From assembly GCA_036275935.1 (NCBI GenBank), contig DASUCS010000410.1, positions 1-30,086 on the forward strand: a stretch of 30,086 nucleotides of DNA, written 5' to 3'. Made by a program: the position numbers and the translations under genes. The stretch is from DASUCS01 sp036275935. Lineage in GTDB: Bacteria > Actinomycetota > Acidimicrobiia > Acidimicrobiales > JACDCH01. Below the pieces are notes generated by a model that was not told the DNA's origin, did no database searches, and was given only the letters and a program-made list of their open reading frames with translations. Positions 8,361 through 16,054 of the stretch are shown here, piece by piece (positions within the stretch are counted from its first letter, which is position 1; each line of letters starts with the position of its first letter).

Positions 8361-8599
8361 CGGTTTCGACGCAGTCGCGCGGACGACAGCGCGGCGCGGG
8401 CGGCGTTGTTGCCGCACGCACCGTGGACACCTCCACCCGGGTGGCACGCCCCCAGCAGTTCGCCACCCTGCTGTGTTGCCCGTTTCGCATCGCGCGAGCC
8501 CTCGCAACGATCGGGCTGATGTCGGCCGGTCCGGGTACGTCGTGTCCCATGCGCAGGGCAGCCGGAGTCTGAGCCGTTCGATGTCCCACAACCAAACGA
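8357..8599 (-). pseudogene. C-terminal relic of phytoene-dehydrogenase-like FAD oxidoreductase
   Basis: On the minus strand the frame ending at the TAG at 8357-8359 encodes a tail with LLGACHPGGGVHGACGNNAA followed by RAALSSARLRRNR. The HPGGGV...GACG.NAAR pattern is the FAD-binding C terminus of phytoene desaturase/carotenoid dehydrogenase-like (CrtI/NAD(P)/FAD) oxidoreductases. Similarity ends after about 37-45 residues, the rest of the open frame (to the stop at 8600-8602) is not recognisable, and no start gives a working enzyme, which would need about 500 residues. It is therefore read as the remnant of a deleted gene. Its stop codon overlaps the stop of the LivFG gene on the other strand. 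It accounts for much of the 307-base gap between 8360 and 8668; the rest of that gap must hold the promoter of the redox-enzyme gene. Confidence 0.6.
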
Positions 8600-8667
8600 T
8601 CATCAACACCGACCCGGACACGGTCTGGTCGGTCCTCTCCGATGGCACGAGGGGTCGAGCGACCGCG

Positions 8668-9684
8668 ATGACCTCTCGTGGCCCACAATTGCCCCGTCCG
8701 CGGGGACCGTTGTCGGAGGCACTCATCGCCACCCTCACGGGCGAGTCGCACACCCTCGGCGCGATCTCCGATGACGTCGACCCTCGCGTCGACGACGACT
8801 TCCAGTTGGCACTGCATGTTGCCTACGAGTTGCACTACCGCTCGTTCGATGGTGTGGACGACGGCTGGGAGTGGCATCCGGCGGTCCTGTCCTTCACCCG
8901 GGCGCTCGAACGCCGCTTCGAAACAGCCCTGCGCGATGACATCACGCTCGGGCCGTGCGCGTCCGCTGACATCGTCGCGGAACTTCCCGCGCTCCTGGAC
9001 CGCGCCGATGGCCCCTCGCTGTCGTCGTACGTCCTGACCGAAGGGACGCTGCACGAGCTACGCGAATTCGCCATCCATCGCTCCGCATACCAGCTGAAGG
9101 AAGCCGATCCGCACACCTGGGCGATCCCGCGGCTCACCGGCGAGGCCAAGGCTGCGCTCGTGCGCATGCAGAACGACGAGTACGGCAACGGAGTCGCGAA
9201 CGCCATGCACTCCACGCTGTTCGCCGACACCATGGTCGCGCTCGGTCTCGACCCGACGTACGGCGCCTATGTCGACCAGCTCCCGGGCGCGACCCTCGCG
9301 ACCGGCAACCTCGTGACGATGTTCGGCCTCCACCGACGGTTGCGGGGGGCCCTCGTCGGGCATCTCGCCGGCTTCGAGATGACGTCCGTCGTGCCGATGA
9401 CCCGCTACTCACGTGCGCTGCGTCGTCTCGGTGTCGCTCGTCGAGGTCGACACTTCTACGACGTGCACGTCGAGGCCGACGCCGTCCACGAGCAGGTCGC
9501 GCTGCACGACATGGTCGGGATGTTCGTCCGGGACGAACCCGAGATGACCAACGAGGTGCTGTTCGGGGCACAGGCCTTGATGGACGTCGAGTCCCGCTTC
9601 GCATCGGCGCTGTTGTCTGCGTGGCAGCACGGCCGGACGTCGCTGTTGACCGCAGAGCCCGAGGGCTTCGCCGACATCGCGTGA
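8668..9684 (+). CDS. Iron-containing redox enzyme family protein (haem-oxygenase-like fold)
   Basis: A 338-residue protein of the iron-containing redox enzyme family (Haem_oxygenas_2-like, HDO superfamily). It opens with the family hallmark LPRPRGPLSEAL, continues with a helical body including LALHVAYELHYRSFDG and FETALRDDI, and closes with the metal-site segment FYDVHVEADAVHEQVALHDMV, where the His/Glu/Asp/His pattern supplies candidate iron ligands. HDO-type members use one or two irons for oxygen-dependent chemistry such as N-oxygenation or C-C cleavage, so an oxidative tailoring role is plausible but the substrate is unknown. The ATG at 8668 is chosen because it puts the family N terminus at the start and has GAGGGG at 8649-8654, although the spacing is long. 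An alternative ATG is at 8581. GTGA couples it to the glycosyltransferase gene. Confidence 0.85.
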   Translation: MTSRGPQLPRPRGPLSEALIATLTGESHTLGAISDDVDPRVDDDFQLALHVAYELHYRSFDGVDDGWEWHPAVLSFTRALERRFETALRDDITLGPCASADIVAELPALLDRADGPSLSSYVLTEGTLHELREFAIHRSAYQLKEADPHTWAIPRLTGEAKAALVRMQNDEYGNGVANAMHSTLFADTMVALGLDPTYGAYVDQLPGATLATGNLVTMFGLHRRLRGALVGHLAGFEMTSVVPMTRYSRALRRLGVARRGRHFYDVHVEADAVHEQVALHDMVGMFVRDEPEMTNEVLFGAQALMDVESRFASALLSAWQHGRTSLLTAEPEGFADIA

Positions 9685-10655
9685 TCGACGCCACCTACGT
9701 ACTCCCGATACGCACTTCGGCGATCGACGAGGAACTGATCGCGGATCTCCGCTCTTACTTCTCCATCCTCAATCCGCACGTCGAGTTGCTCGTCGTCGAC
9801 GGGTCTCCAGCAGAGGTGTTCGAGGCGCACCACGACGCGTGGCGCCACGTCGTGCAGCAGCACGTACCGCCAGACGGCGATCTGCGATTCAGCAACGGCA
9901 AGGTCAACGGCGTCCTGACCGGACTGCGGCTGGCGACATTCGACAAGACGGTCATCGCCGATGACGACGTGCGCTACGACCTTCCCACGCTGCGTCGTGT
10001 CGTCGAGCTGTTGGACAGCGGCGAGATCGTGCGTCCGCAGAACTACTTCGACCCGCGCCCGTGGCACGCGAGGTGTGACACGGCCCGGACACTCGTGCAC
10101 CGGTCTCTCGGCCACGACATGCCCGGCACGCTCGGTGTGCGGCGCTGCGCCCTCCGACGATCGCCCGCGTACGACGGCGACGTTCTGTTCGAGAACCTCG
10201 AGCTGCTGCGGACCGTGCGCGCCGATGGCGGTACCGAACTGGCGCCGCACGACCTGTTCGTACGCCGTGTGCCGCCGACAGCGCGCCAGTTCTGGTCACA
10301 GCGCGTTCGTCAGGCCTACGACGAGTTCGCGCGACCACATCTCCTTGCGATCGAGCTGGCCATCGCGCCCACGGCCCTCCTGCTCGCCGCACGCGGCCGG
10401 TTCGACGTGCTCGGCGCGGTGATCATCGGGGTTCCGATGCTGCTCGCCGCGATCGGTCGGACGCGAGGCCGCGGCGCCGCGGTGTTCGGAGTCGACGGAG
10501 TCGTGCTCGCGCCAATGTGGGTTGCCGAGCGTGCCATCACGTCATGGCTGGCCGTGATCGAACGCATTCGCTTCGGAGGGGTTCGGTATGCCGGTCGCGT
10601 CGTGTCCCGCGCCGCGCACTCCGCGCGTGCGCTCGACGCGCGAAGTCACGTCTAG
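9681..10655 (+). CDS. Family 2 glycosyltransferase with C-terminal membrane segments
   Basis: A 324-residue GT2-type (GT-A fold) glycosyltransferase. The N terminus has TYVLPIRTS followed by VELLVVDGSP, the usual nucleotide-sugar-binding beginning. The DXD-type metal/sugar-nucleotide motif is VIADDDVRYD with Asp94-Asp96. The C-terminal third has two or three hydrophobic segments (AIELAIAPTALLLAA, VLGAVIIGVPMLLAAIG), which places it at the membrane. It would transfer a sugar from a nucleotide donor to a lipid-linked or envelope acceptor; donor and acceptor are not deducible. The GTG start at 9681 overlaps the redox-enzyme stop (GTGA), so the two are translationally coupled and probably work on one pathway. 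The longer frame starting at 9621 lies inside the upstream gene. Confidence 0.82.
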   Translation: MIDATYVLPIRTSAIDEELIADLRSYFSILNPHVELLVVDGSPAEVFEAHHDAWRHVVQQHVPPDGDLRFSNGKVNGVLTGLRLATFDKTVIADDDVRYDLPTLRRVVELLDSGEIVRPQNYFDPRPWHARCDTARTLVHRSLGHDMPGTLGVRRCALRRSPAYDGDVLFENLELLRTVRADGGTELAPHDLFVRRVPPTARQFWSQRVRQAYDEFARPHLLAIELAIAPTALLLAARGRFDVLGAVIIGVPMLLAAIGRTRGRGAAVFGVDGVVLAPMWVAERAITSWLAVIERIRFGGVRYAGRVVSRAAHSARALDARSHV

Positions 10656-10686
10656 TCACACACAGCCCGTGGGCACGTTCGCCGAC

Positions 10687-10929
10687 ATGGTCGAACACGA
10701 ACAGCAACAACAAACAAAGAGTCGAGCGTCGATGTCCGTGGGTGTGGTGCTCGCTGCGTTGATGTTGTTGGCGTTCGTGATCCTTGCGGTGCAGAACACG
10801 AATCAAGTCAGCGTGCATTGGCTGGTACTCGACGGTGAGCAGCCGCTCTGGCTGGTCCTCGCGATCACCGGCATCGCCGGCGTGATCGTGGCCAAGCTCG
10901 CCAGCTTCGCCTGGAACCACCGCGACTAG
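10687..10929 (+). CDS. LapA-domain (DUF1049) small membrane protein
   Basis: An 80-residue protein with a Gln-rich N terminus (EHEQQQQTKSRAS), a first membrane helix (VGVVLAALMLLAFVILAVQN), the conserved turn NTNQVSVHWLV, and a second helix (PLWLVLAITGIAGVIVAKL) ending in a short basic tail. This is the LapA/LapB-partner (DUF1049) topology with both ends cytoplasmic. In Proteobacteria LapA helps control LPS assembly; in actinobacteria the role is unknown. The ATG at 10687 is favoured; an ATG at 10732 would start just before the first helix. It follows the glycosyltransferase gene by 31 bases and may be co-transcribed. Confidence 0.8.
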   Translation: MVEHEQQQQTKSRASMSVGVVLAALMLLAFVILAVQNTNQVSVHWLVLDGEQPLWLVLAITGIAGVIVAKLASFAWNHRD

Positions 10930-10976
10930 CGATTGATCCATGCGCTCACCACGCCGATCCGGCAACATGGTCGGCG

Positions 10977-11390
10977 GTGGGGCGAGGATTCCTGATCGCG
11001 TGTGGTGCGCTGGCCATGGCCGCGTGCACGAGCACGACCGAGAGCGGCAGTTTCCGGACCACCACGACGACAACCACGGCGCCGAGCCCTCGTCAGTTGC
11101 AGGTGAGCGTCCATGAATCGCGAAATGGAGTCGGTACGAACGACGTGTCCTGCAGCTTCGACGGCGAACGTCAGCTGCTCGCATCCGGTGTCGTGCGCAA
11201 CGGCAGCGCGGCCGAGGTGTTCGTGTCGATCGAGGTTCGGTTCATCGATGCTCACGACGTGCGCGTCGACCTCGCCACCGACTCCGTGAGCGCACTGCAA
11301 TCAGGCGAGTCCGCTCGCTGGGACGTCGGCACCTATCCGTCCGGCGCGTCCGAGGCCGTCGGATGCGTGGTCTCGGTCGAGGCGTCCTGA
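10977..11390 (+). CDS. Small lipoprotein with Thr-rich linker and beta-sandwich-like domain
   Basis: A 137-residue predicted lipoprotein. The signal peptide ends in the lipobox LAMAAC, with Cys17 as the lipidated residue. A poly-Thr stalk (seven threonines) then leads to a beta-rich domain of about 95 residues (VSVHESRNGVGTNDVSCSFDGERQLLASGVVRNGS ... VEVRFIDAHDVRVDL ... SGESARWDV). The A-SGVVRNGSAAEVFVSIEVRFID pattern resembles FxLYD/DUF3426-type envelope domains, which are of unknown function. Two cysteines (in SCSF and VGCVV) could form a disulfide. The GTG at 10977 is the only start that leaves a proper signal peptide. It is convergent with the VOC gene, with 14 bases between the stops. 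Confidence 0.75.
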   Translation: MGRGFLIACGALAMAACTSTTESGSFRTTTTTTTAPSPRQLQVSVHESRNGVGTNDVSCSFDGERQLLASGVVRNGSAAEVFVSIEVRFIDAHDVRVDLATDSVSALQSGESARWDVGTYPSGASEAVGCVVSVEAS

Positions 11391-11404
11391 CGGGCTACCG
11401 CTCG

Positions 11405-12058
11405 TCACTCGTCGGGAAGCGGCCCGGTCAGTGAGGCCCGCTGCGAGATCTCGATCGGACTGCCGTCGGGGTCGAGCACGAAGGAGATGTACGCGGTCTC
11501 GCCGAGCTTGCGCGGCGCCACCCACTCCTGCCAACCCAGCTGCACGAGGTTGGCGTGCTCCGCGCGTACGTCCCACACCTGCACCGTGAGGTAGCGAAAC
11601 CCTCGCGACCGGACCGGACCAACCGGTGCGCCACCGGGATGCAGGGCAATGACCGTCGTTCCCACGCGCAGCCGGCCGTCATTCGTCTCGAGTGCGTCAA
11701 AGCCGTCGCTCAACATCCGTGCGAGTCGTTCGGGCGCACTCGAAGCCCAGTGCACCACGATGCGCTCGACCGTTGGTGACACGGTGACCTGTGTACCGTC
11801 CGGATCACGGAGCTCCTGGTCCTTCGGACCATTCATGTCGAATCCGATGAAGTTCGTCGGCGCCTCCTCGAGCGTCTCCCGCGACGAGTTCACCTTCAGC
11901 ACCGAACCGCGGAGACCGAGGCGATGCTGATGGATGCCTCCGCCCACCTTGAGCAGCTCCTCGTACGGAAGCTCGAGGTCGTCGCAGTAGAAGCTGCGCA
12001 TCTCGTCGTACCGATCCGTGTACAGGCCGACGTCGAGGCAGTCCTTCGCGAGCTTCAC
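11405..12058 (-). CDS. Two-module VOC family protein
   Basis: A 217-residue protein with two VOC modules. The first (about residues 5-105) has LDVGLYTDRYDEMRSFYCDDLELPYEE and ends in LRDPDGTQVTV. The second (about 110-210) has IVVHWASSAPERLARMLSDGF and RYLTVQVWDVRAEHANLVQLGWQE, and ends in FVLDPDGSPIEISQR. The D.DG....I endings mark the last strand of each module. Two-module proteins of this kind form one metal-binding barrel per chain, as in glyoxalases and extradiol dioxygenases; the substrate is not deducible. The start is a GTG at 12058. The gene is divergent from the methyltransferase gene, with 56 bases between the starts, and convergent with the lipoprotein gene. Confidence 0.85.
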   Translation of the reverse strand: MKLAKDCLDVGLYTDRYDEMRSFYCDDLELPYEELLKVGGGIHQHRLGLRGSVLKVNSSRETLEEAPTNFIGFDMNGPKDQELRDPDGTQVTVSPTVERIVVHWASSAPERLARMLSDGFDALETNDGRLRVGTTVIALHPGGAPVGPVRSRGFRYLTVQVWDVRAEHANLVQLGWQEWVAPRKLGETAYISFVLDPDGSPIEISQRASLTGPLPDE

Positions 12059-12114
12059 GGGCGGAATGATGCCTCGCTGTCGCGCCGCGTGTGACCGTTC
12101 GCGAGAATCCCTCG

Positions 12115-12942
12115 ATGGAGGAGCCCCGGTTTCGGCGTGACCTGTTCAAAGGAACGGCGTCGGACTACGAGCGCTTCCGCCCCCGCTATCCCACGTCCCT
12201 TCTCGATGACCTGATCGCGCGAACCGGGCTCGAGCCGGGCGGCCGCTTGCTCGACGTCGCGTGCGGCACCGGCCAGATCGCGTTCGATGTGGCCAACCGC
12301 TTCTCACGCGTGGTGGCGATCGATCAGGAGCCGGACGCCATCGAGTTCGCCGCCCACAAGGCGTCGCGACTCGGCGTCACGAACATCGAGTTCCGGGTGG
12401 CAGACGCCGAGGAGTTCTCGACGGGAACCGATGACTTCGATCTCGTCACCATCGGCAATGCGTTCCATCGAGTGCGCCGGCGCGATGTCGCCCGCGCGGC
12501 GCGTACGTGGTTACGTCCGGGAGGGTGCTTCGCATTGTTGTGGGGAGGCACGCCCAACGTGCCCCCCGGTGCCGTCGGACTCCACGAAGCCGAGTGGCAG
12601 GTCGCCATTGCCGCGCTCATGGCGAAGTGGATGGCCGCGCTCGGCGAGGAACGCGTACCGGCGACGTTTCAGGCCGCGCTCGAGGCCGAGTCCAACGAAT
12701 CCATTCTCGACGCGGCCGGTTTCGAGGTGCTCGGCAGCTGGGACTTCTTGGAGCCGTACGTCTGGAGCATCGAGATGCTGATCGGCTTCCTGTACTCGAC
12801 GTCGGTGCTGTCGAGGTCCTTCGTCGGTGACCGAGCCGCCGAGTTCGAGGCTGATGTACGCGACTCGCTCCTGACCGTGGAACCGTCAGGCGTGTTCCAT
12901 CAGGACCTGTCGTTCGCCTACGACCTGGCCCGCGCCCGCTGA
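12115..12942 (+). CDS. Class I SAM-dependent methyltransferase
   Basis: A 275-residue Methyltransf_11/25-type enzyme. FKGTASDYERFRPRYP at the N terminus is typical of small-molecule methyltransferases. Motif I is LLDVACGTG (about residues 45-53), the acidic end of strand 2 is VVAIDQEPDAI, and DFDLVTIGNAFH followed by WLRPGGCFALL are motifs II-III. The C-terminal 120 residues (LEPYVWSIEMLIGFLYSTS) form the acceptor-binding cap. It transfers a methyl group from S-adenosylmethionine; the acceptor is unknown. ATG 12115 has GCGAGAA nine bases upstream; GTG 12091 is a weaker alternative. It is convergent with the beta-lactamase-family gene, with nine bases between the stops. Confidence 0.87.
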   Translation: MEEPRFRRDLFKGTASDYERFRPRYPTSLLDDLIARTGLEPGGRLLDVACGTGQIAFDVANRFSRVVAIDQEPDAIEFAAHKASRLGVTNIEFRVADAEEFSTGTDDFDLVTIGNAFHRVRRRDVARAARTWLRPGGCFALLWGGTPNVPPGAVGLHEAEWQVAIAALMAKWMAALGEERVPATFQAALEAESNESILDAAGFEVLGSWDFLEPYVWSIEMLIGFLYSTSVLSRSFVGDRAAEFEADVRDSLLTVEPSGVFHQDLSFAYDLARAR

Positions 12943-12951
12943 CTCACGCCA

Positions 12952-14091
12952 TCAGGAGAACAGCGCTCCGTATGCGGCGGCGATGATCGTGGCGCCGCGG
13001 GCATCGCCGGTCGTGCCCTCGCCCATCTTGTTCATGACGTAGGCGACGGTCATCTTGTTCTCGAAGTCGTTGATGACGAGTGAACCGCCCCACCCGCCCC
13101 AGAAGCAGGTGCGCGGCGACGGGAACGGGATCATCTCGTTCGGGAGCCCGTAACCGATGCCGTGGCGAAGCGGCATGCGGAACATCAGATCGGTTCCGTT
13201 GCACTGCTCGCGGAAGATCACGTCCTCCGGCGATCGCGACAGGAGGCGAACGCCGCCGCTGACGCCGCCGTTCGAGACTGCGGCCTGGATGCGTGCGACC
13301 GACCGCGCGTTGCCGTGGCCGTTCGCGGCGGGGAGCTCGGCGCGTCGGAAGGCCTCGGTCCACGCTGTCTGCGCGGTGACATCCGGGGTCGACGCGATCA
13401 TCTTGCGCTGGATCTCGTCGTCGGGGTCCATGCCGTCGGCGACCGAGCGACCCGGCGGGGCGATCACGTTCGAGATGCGATCGAAGTGGACGGGCTCCGT
13501 CCCGATGTGGAAGTCGGCGTCGAGCGGTCCGGCGATCTCCTTGGCGAAGAAGGTTCCGAGGCTCACGCCGGTGACGCGACGGACCACTTCGCCGACGAGT
13601 TGTCCTTGCGTGATCGCGTGATAGCCGGACGCGCTGCCGGGCTCCCACCACGGCGACTGCGCGGCGAGATTGGCGCACGTCGTGTCCCAGTCGAAGAGCT
13701 CCTCGTTCGACAGCGACGGGTCGAACCCCGGCAGCCCTGCGGTGTGCGACATCAGGTGGCGCACGAGCACGCCGTCCTTGCCGTTCTGGGCGAACTCCGG
13801 CCAATAGGTCGCGACGGGTGCGTCGACGTCGAGCTCACCGCGATCCACGAGCATCAGCGCAGCCAGCGCCGTCATCGTCTTGGTCGTCGACCAGACGTTG
13901 ACGATCGTGTCGCGCTCCCACGGACGCGTCTCGTCCTCGTCCATCCAGCCGCCCCAGACATCGGCGACGACCTCCCCTTCGACCGCGACGCACGCACTGC
14001 AGCCGACGTCCTGGCCGCTGTCGATCAAGTTGGCCAACGCGTCCCGAACGCCCTCGAAACGGTTGTCCCAGGTTCCACGCACCTCGGTCAT
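12952..14091 (-). CDS. Serine hydrolase, beta-lactamase (class C/EstB-like) family
   Basis: A 379-residue serine beta-lactamase-related protein (Beta-lactamase/PF00144 type). The catalytic tetrad SxxK is WSTTKTM with Ser68 and Lys71. The second motif is GYHAI with Tyr157 (YxN is replaced by Y-H-A), as in esterase-type members, and the C-terminal HxG-like motif is FWGGWGGS. PWERDTIVNVWSTTKTMTALAALMLVDRGELDVDAPVATYWPEF is the standard family run. No signal peptide is seen, so a cytoplasmic esterase, amidase or lactonase is more likely than an antibiotic beta-lactamase. The ATG at 14091 gives the family N terminus; the open frame reaching 15024 is an antisense extension. It is divergent from the PQQ lipoprotein gene. 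Confidence 0.88.
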   Translation of the reverse strand: MTEVRGTWDNRFEGVRDALANLIDSGQDVGCSACVAVEGEVVADVWGGWMDEDETRPWERDTIVNVWSTTKTMTALAALMLVDRGELDVDAPVATYWPEFAQNGKDGVLVRHLMSHTAGLPGFDPSLSNEELFDWDTTCANLAAQSPWWEPGSASGYHAITQGQLVGEVVRRVTGVSLGTFFAKEIAGPLDADFHIGTEPVHFDRISNVIAPPGRSVADGMDPDDEIQRKMIASTPDVTAQTAWTEAFRRAELPAANGHGNARSVARIQAAVSNGGVSGGVRLLSRSPEDVIFREQCNGTDLMFRMPLRHGIGYGLPNEMIPFPSPRTCFWGGWGGSLVINDFENKMTVAYVMNKMGEGTTGDARGATIIAAAYGALFS

Positions 14092-14172
14092 GGGTGGATC
14101 GTAGGACGGAGTCCGTCGCTCCGTCGGTCGACGGCCCGGCGGCGGCGGCGCGACCGCTCCGGCTGTGCTCTG
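14092..14172. promoter_or_regulatory. Short divergent promoter region
   Basis: An 81-base gap between the divergent starts at 14091 and 14173. It is very G/C-rich (runs such as GGCGGCGGCGGCG) and must contain both promoters. No -10/-35 pair or operator stands out. Confidence 0.3.
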
Positions 14173-15611
14173 ATGCCGGTCCTGCGCAGACGTCAGGTCG
14201 TCGCCGGGTGGGTCGTGGCACTGCTCCTCGTCGGCGCGTGCACGAGCGACGGCACGCCTGTCGGCGCACCTGGTTCGAACGCCAGCTCGGCCTCCACGCC
14301 GGGGTCGCACGCTGATTCGACTGGATCCGAGTGGGTCACGTACATGCACGACCCCTCGAACACGCGCACGAACACCGACACATCGATCAACGCGGCGAAC
14401 GTCGGCACGCTCGCGACGACCTGGTCCGTTGCCGGACTCGTCGGCGTCAGCGGTACGCCGGCCGTCGTGGGCGGCGTCGCCTACTTCGGTGACTGGCAAG
14501 GCAGTGCGAGAGCCGTTCGCGCCGACACCGGGGCCGAGCTCTGGCACACAGCGCTTCCCGGTGGATTCATCGTCGCGGCGCCGAGCGTCGTCGACGCCGC
14601 CGTGTTCATCGCCAGCGGACACACGCTCTACCGGTTGAACCGCACCACCGGTGTGATCGAGTGGCAGTCCGTCACCAACGACAGTCCGCTGTCGCAGATC
14701 AACGCGTCGCCCGTCGTCGTCGATCACCTCGTGCTCCAAGCGACGGCGAGCATCCAGGACGCGGTCGGTGGCAAGGACATCTTCCGCGGGTCGATCGGGG
14801 CGTACGACGAGTCGACCGGCAAGGAGGTGTGGCGCTTCTACGCGACCGCGGGCGACGCCACCAGCGGCTCGGGCGTCGGGATCTGGTCGACCCCTGCAGT
14901 CGACACGAACCGTGGACTTCTCTACATCGGCACAGGCAACACGAGCACCGAGCCGACCAGTCCGCTCGGCGACTCGATGCTCGCGATCGACTTCCACACC
15001 GGTGCATTGCGATGGTCGACGCAATTCACGCCGATCGACGTGTTCCCCAACGGCAACCCGATGGGCAAGGACGCCGACGTGGGCGGGTCACCGAATCTGT
15101 GGACGTCCGACGGACACGACCTCGTTGGCGTCGGCGACAAGGCCGGCGTGTACCACGCGCTCGATCGCGACACCGGCAAGCAACTGTGGCAACGGCCGCT
15201 CACACCGGGCGGCTTCTTCGGCGGTGTCATCGGGTCGGCGGCGTTCGTCGACGGCATGCTCGTCATGACGTCCAACGGCGGCGACCTTCAGACGCAACAG
15301 CCGCCTGGCGTCGCGCGCGTCTTCGCGCTCGACCCGGCGACTGGCAGATCAAATGGACGTCCGAGGACTTCCCCGGGATGATCTTCGCCCCGGTGAGCGC
15401 CGTTCCCGGCGTGGCGTTCATCGGGACGGACAAGGGATTGATGGCCGCGCTCGACACGCACACCGGACGACGCTTGTGGTCGTTCACCGCGCCGAACAAG
15501 GTTGCGTGCGGTCCTGCGATCGTCGGCAATCAGGTCGTGTGGGGCTACGGCTTCTTCTTGTTCAGCGGTGCGGGCGACGGAGGCGTGATCAGCTTCACGG
15601 TCCCTCAGTGA
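14173..15611 (+). pseudogene. PQQ-binding beta-propeller lipoprotein with frameshift
   Basis: An exported quinoprotein-like beta-propeller interrupted by a frameshift. The start (ATG 14173) gives a lipoprotein signal ending in LLVGAC (Cys23) and a Ser/Gly linker. Propeller repeats follow: VRADTGAELWHTALP, RLNRTTGVIEWQS, AYDESTGKEVWRFYA, AIDFHTGALRWSTQF, ALDRDTGKQLWQRPL. All match the AxDxxTGxxxW docking motif of PQQ-family repeats. In frame 1 the protein breaks at ALDPATG (about 15343-15347) and reads 11 foreign residues to a stop at 15381. The next frame resumes at once with IKWTSEDFPGMIFAPVS and runs to TGA 15611 with another ALDTHTGRRLWSF repeat. One missing base near ACTGGCAGATC restores a 479-residue protein. 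Either it is a true pseudogene or the base is a sequence error. Closest family: BamB-like or polyvinyl-alcohol-dehydrogenase-like propellers. Confidence 0.8.
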
Positions 15612-15630
15612 CACGCGCAGGCGCGGTCCC

Positions 15631-15993
15631 TCACGATTCGAGTCGGTCGAGCAACCAATTCGGTCCTCGGACGTCGGCGCCGATCGCGCGCACTCGTCTG
15701 ATCAGCTCACGGTCGGCAGTGATCACGACAACGTCAGTGGTTCCTTCCGCGATCTTCACGATGGTGTCGTCGCCCTCACCGGCCGCATGCACGACCTCCA
15801 CACCGTCACTCGCGCCTTCCGGCGGTCCCTGTCGGGACTGACCCTCCACCACCACGACCACCGGTTGCTCGAGTCGACCCTCGCGCACGCAGGCCCGAAC
15901 CTGCTCCACGAAGCGCCGCGCGGCGCCGGGTCGGTCCCGCCACCATCCGGTCGGTCGCGACCCGATCACGTTCGCGGCATCGATGATGACCAC
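15631..15993 (-). CDS. NYN/PIN-like domain protein (predicted RNA-acting nuclease)
   Basis: A 120-residue NYN-domain protein (PIN-like fold; COG3688-type 'RNA-binding protein with PIN domain'). It opens with VVIIDAANVIGSRP, the NYN first strand with its catalytic Asp. WWRDRPGAARRFVEQV is the following helix, and VVVVVEGQSR, the GEGDDTIV acidic motif and TTDVVVITADRELIRRVRAIGADV complete the acidic metal site of a single-domain nuclease. Family members cleave RNA with Mg/Mn. The GTG at 15993 begins the domain with no extra sequence; an upstream in-frame ATG at 16044 would add 17 residues but would almost touch the divergent HNH gene. It is convergent with the PQQ pseudogene, with 19 bases between the stops. 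Confidence 0.8.
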   Translation of the reverse strand: MVIIDAANVIGSRPTGWWRDRPGAARRFVEQVRACVREGRLEQPVVVVVEGQSRQGPPEGASDGVEVVHAAGEGDDTIVKIAEGTTDVVVITADRELIRRVRAIGADVRGPNWLLDRLES

Positions 15994-16054
15994 GCGTACC
16001 AGCGTCGCGTGACGCCGGGTTTCACTGTCACACCCCCTCGTCATACTGGGAGAC

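Noticed and set aside
7218..8753. Minus-strand open frame of 511 residues across the LivFG gene and beyond
   Set aside because: It is the antisense shadow of conserved ATPase domains. Only the separate frame ending at 8357 gives a recognisable protein tail.
13162..14172. Upstream extension of the PQQ lipoprotein frame
   Set aside because: It is antisense to the beta-lactamase-family gene; the lipoprotein signal peptide begins at 14173.
12952..15024. 690-residue minus-strand frame including the beta-lactamase-family protein
   Set aside because: Only the part from the ATG at 14091 matches the family; the extension is antisense to the PQQ lipoprotein gene.
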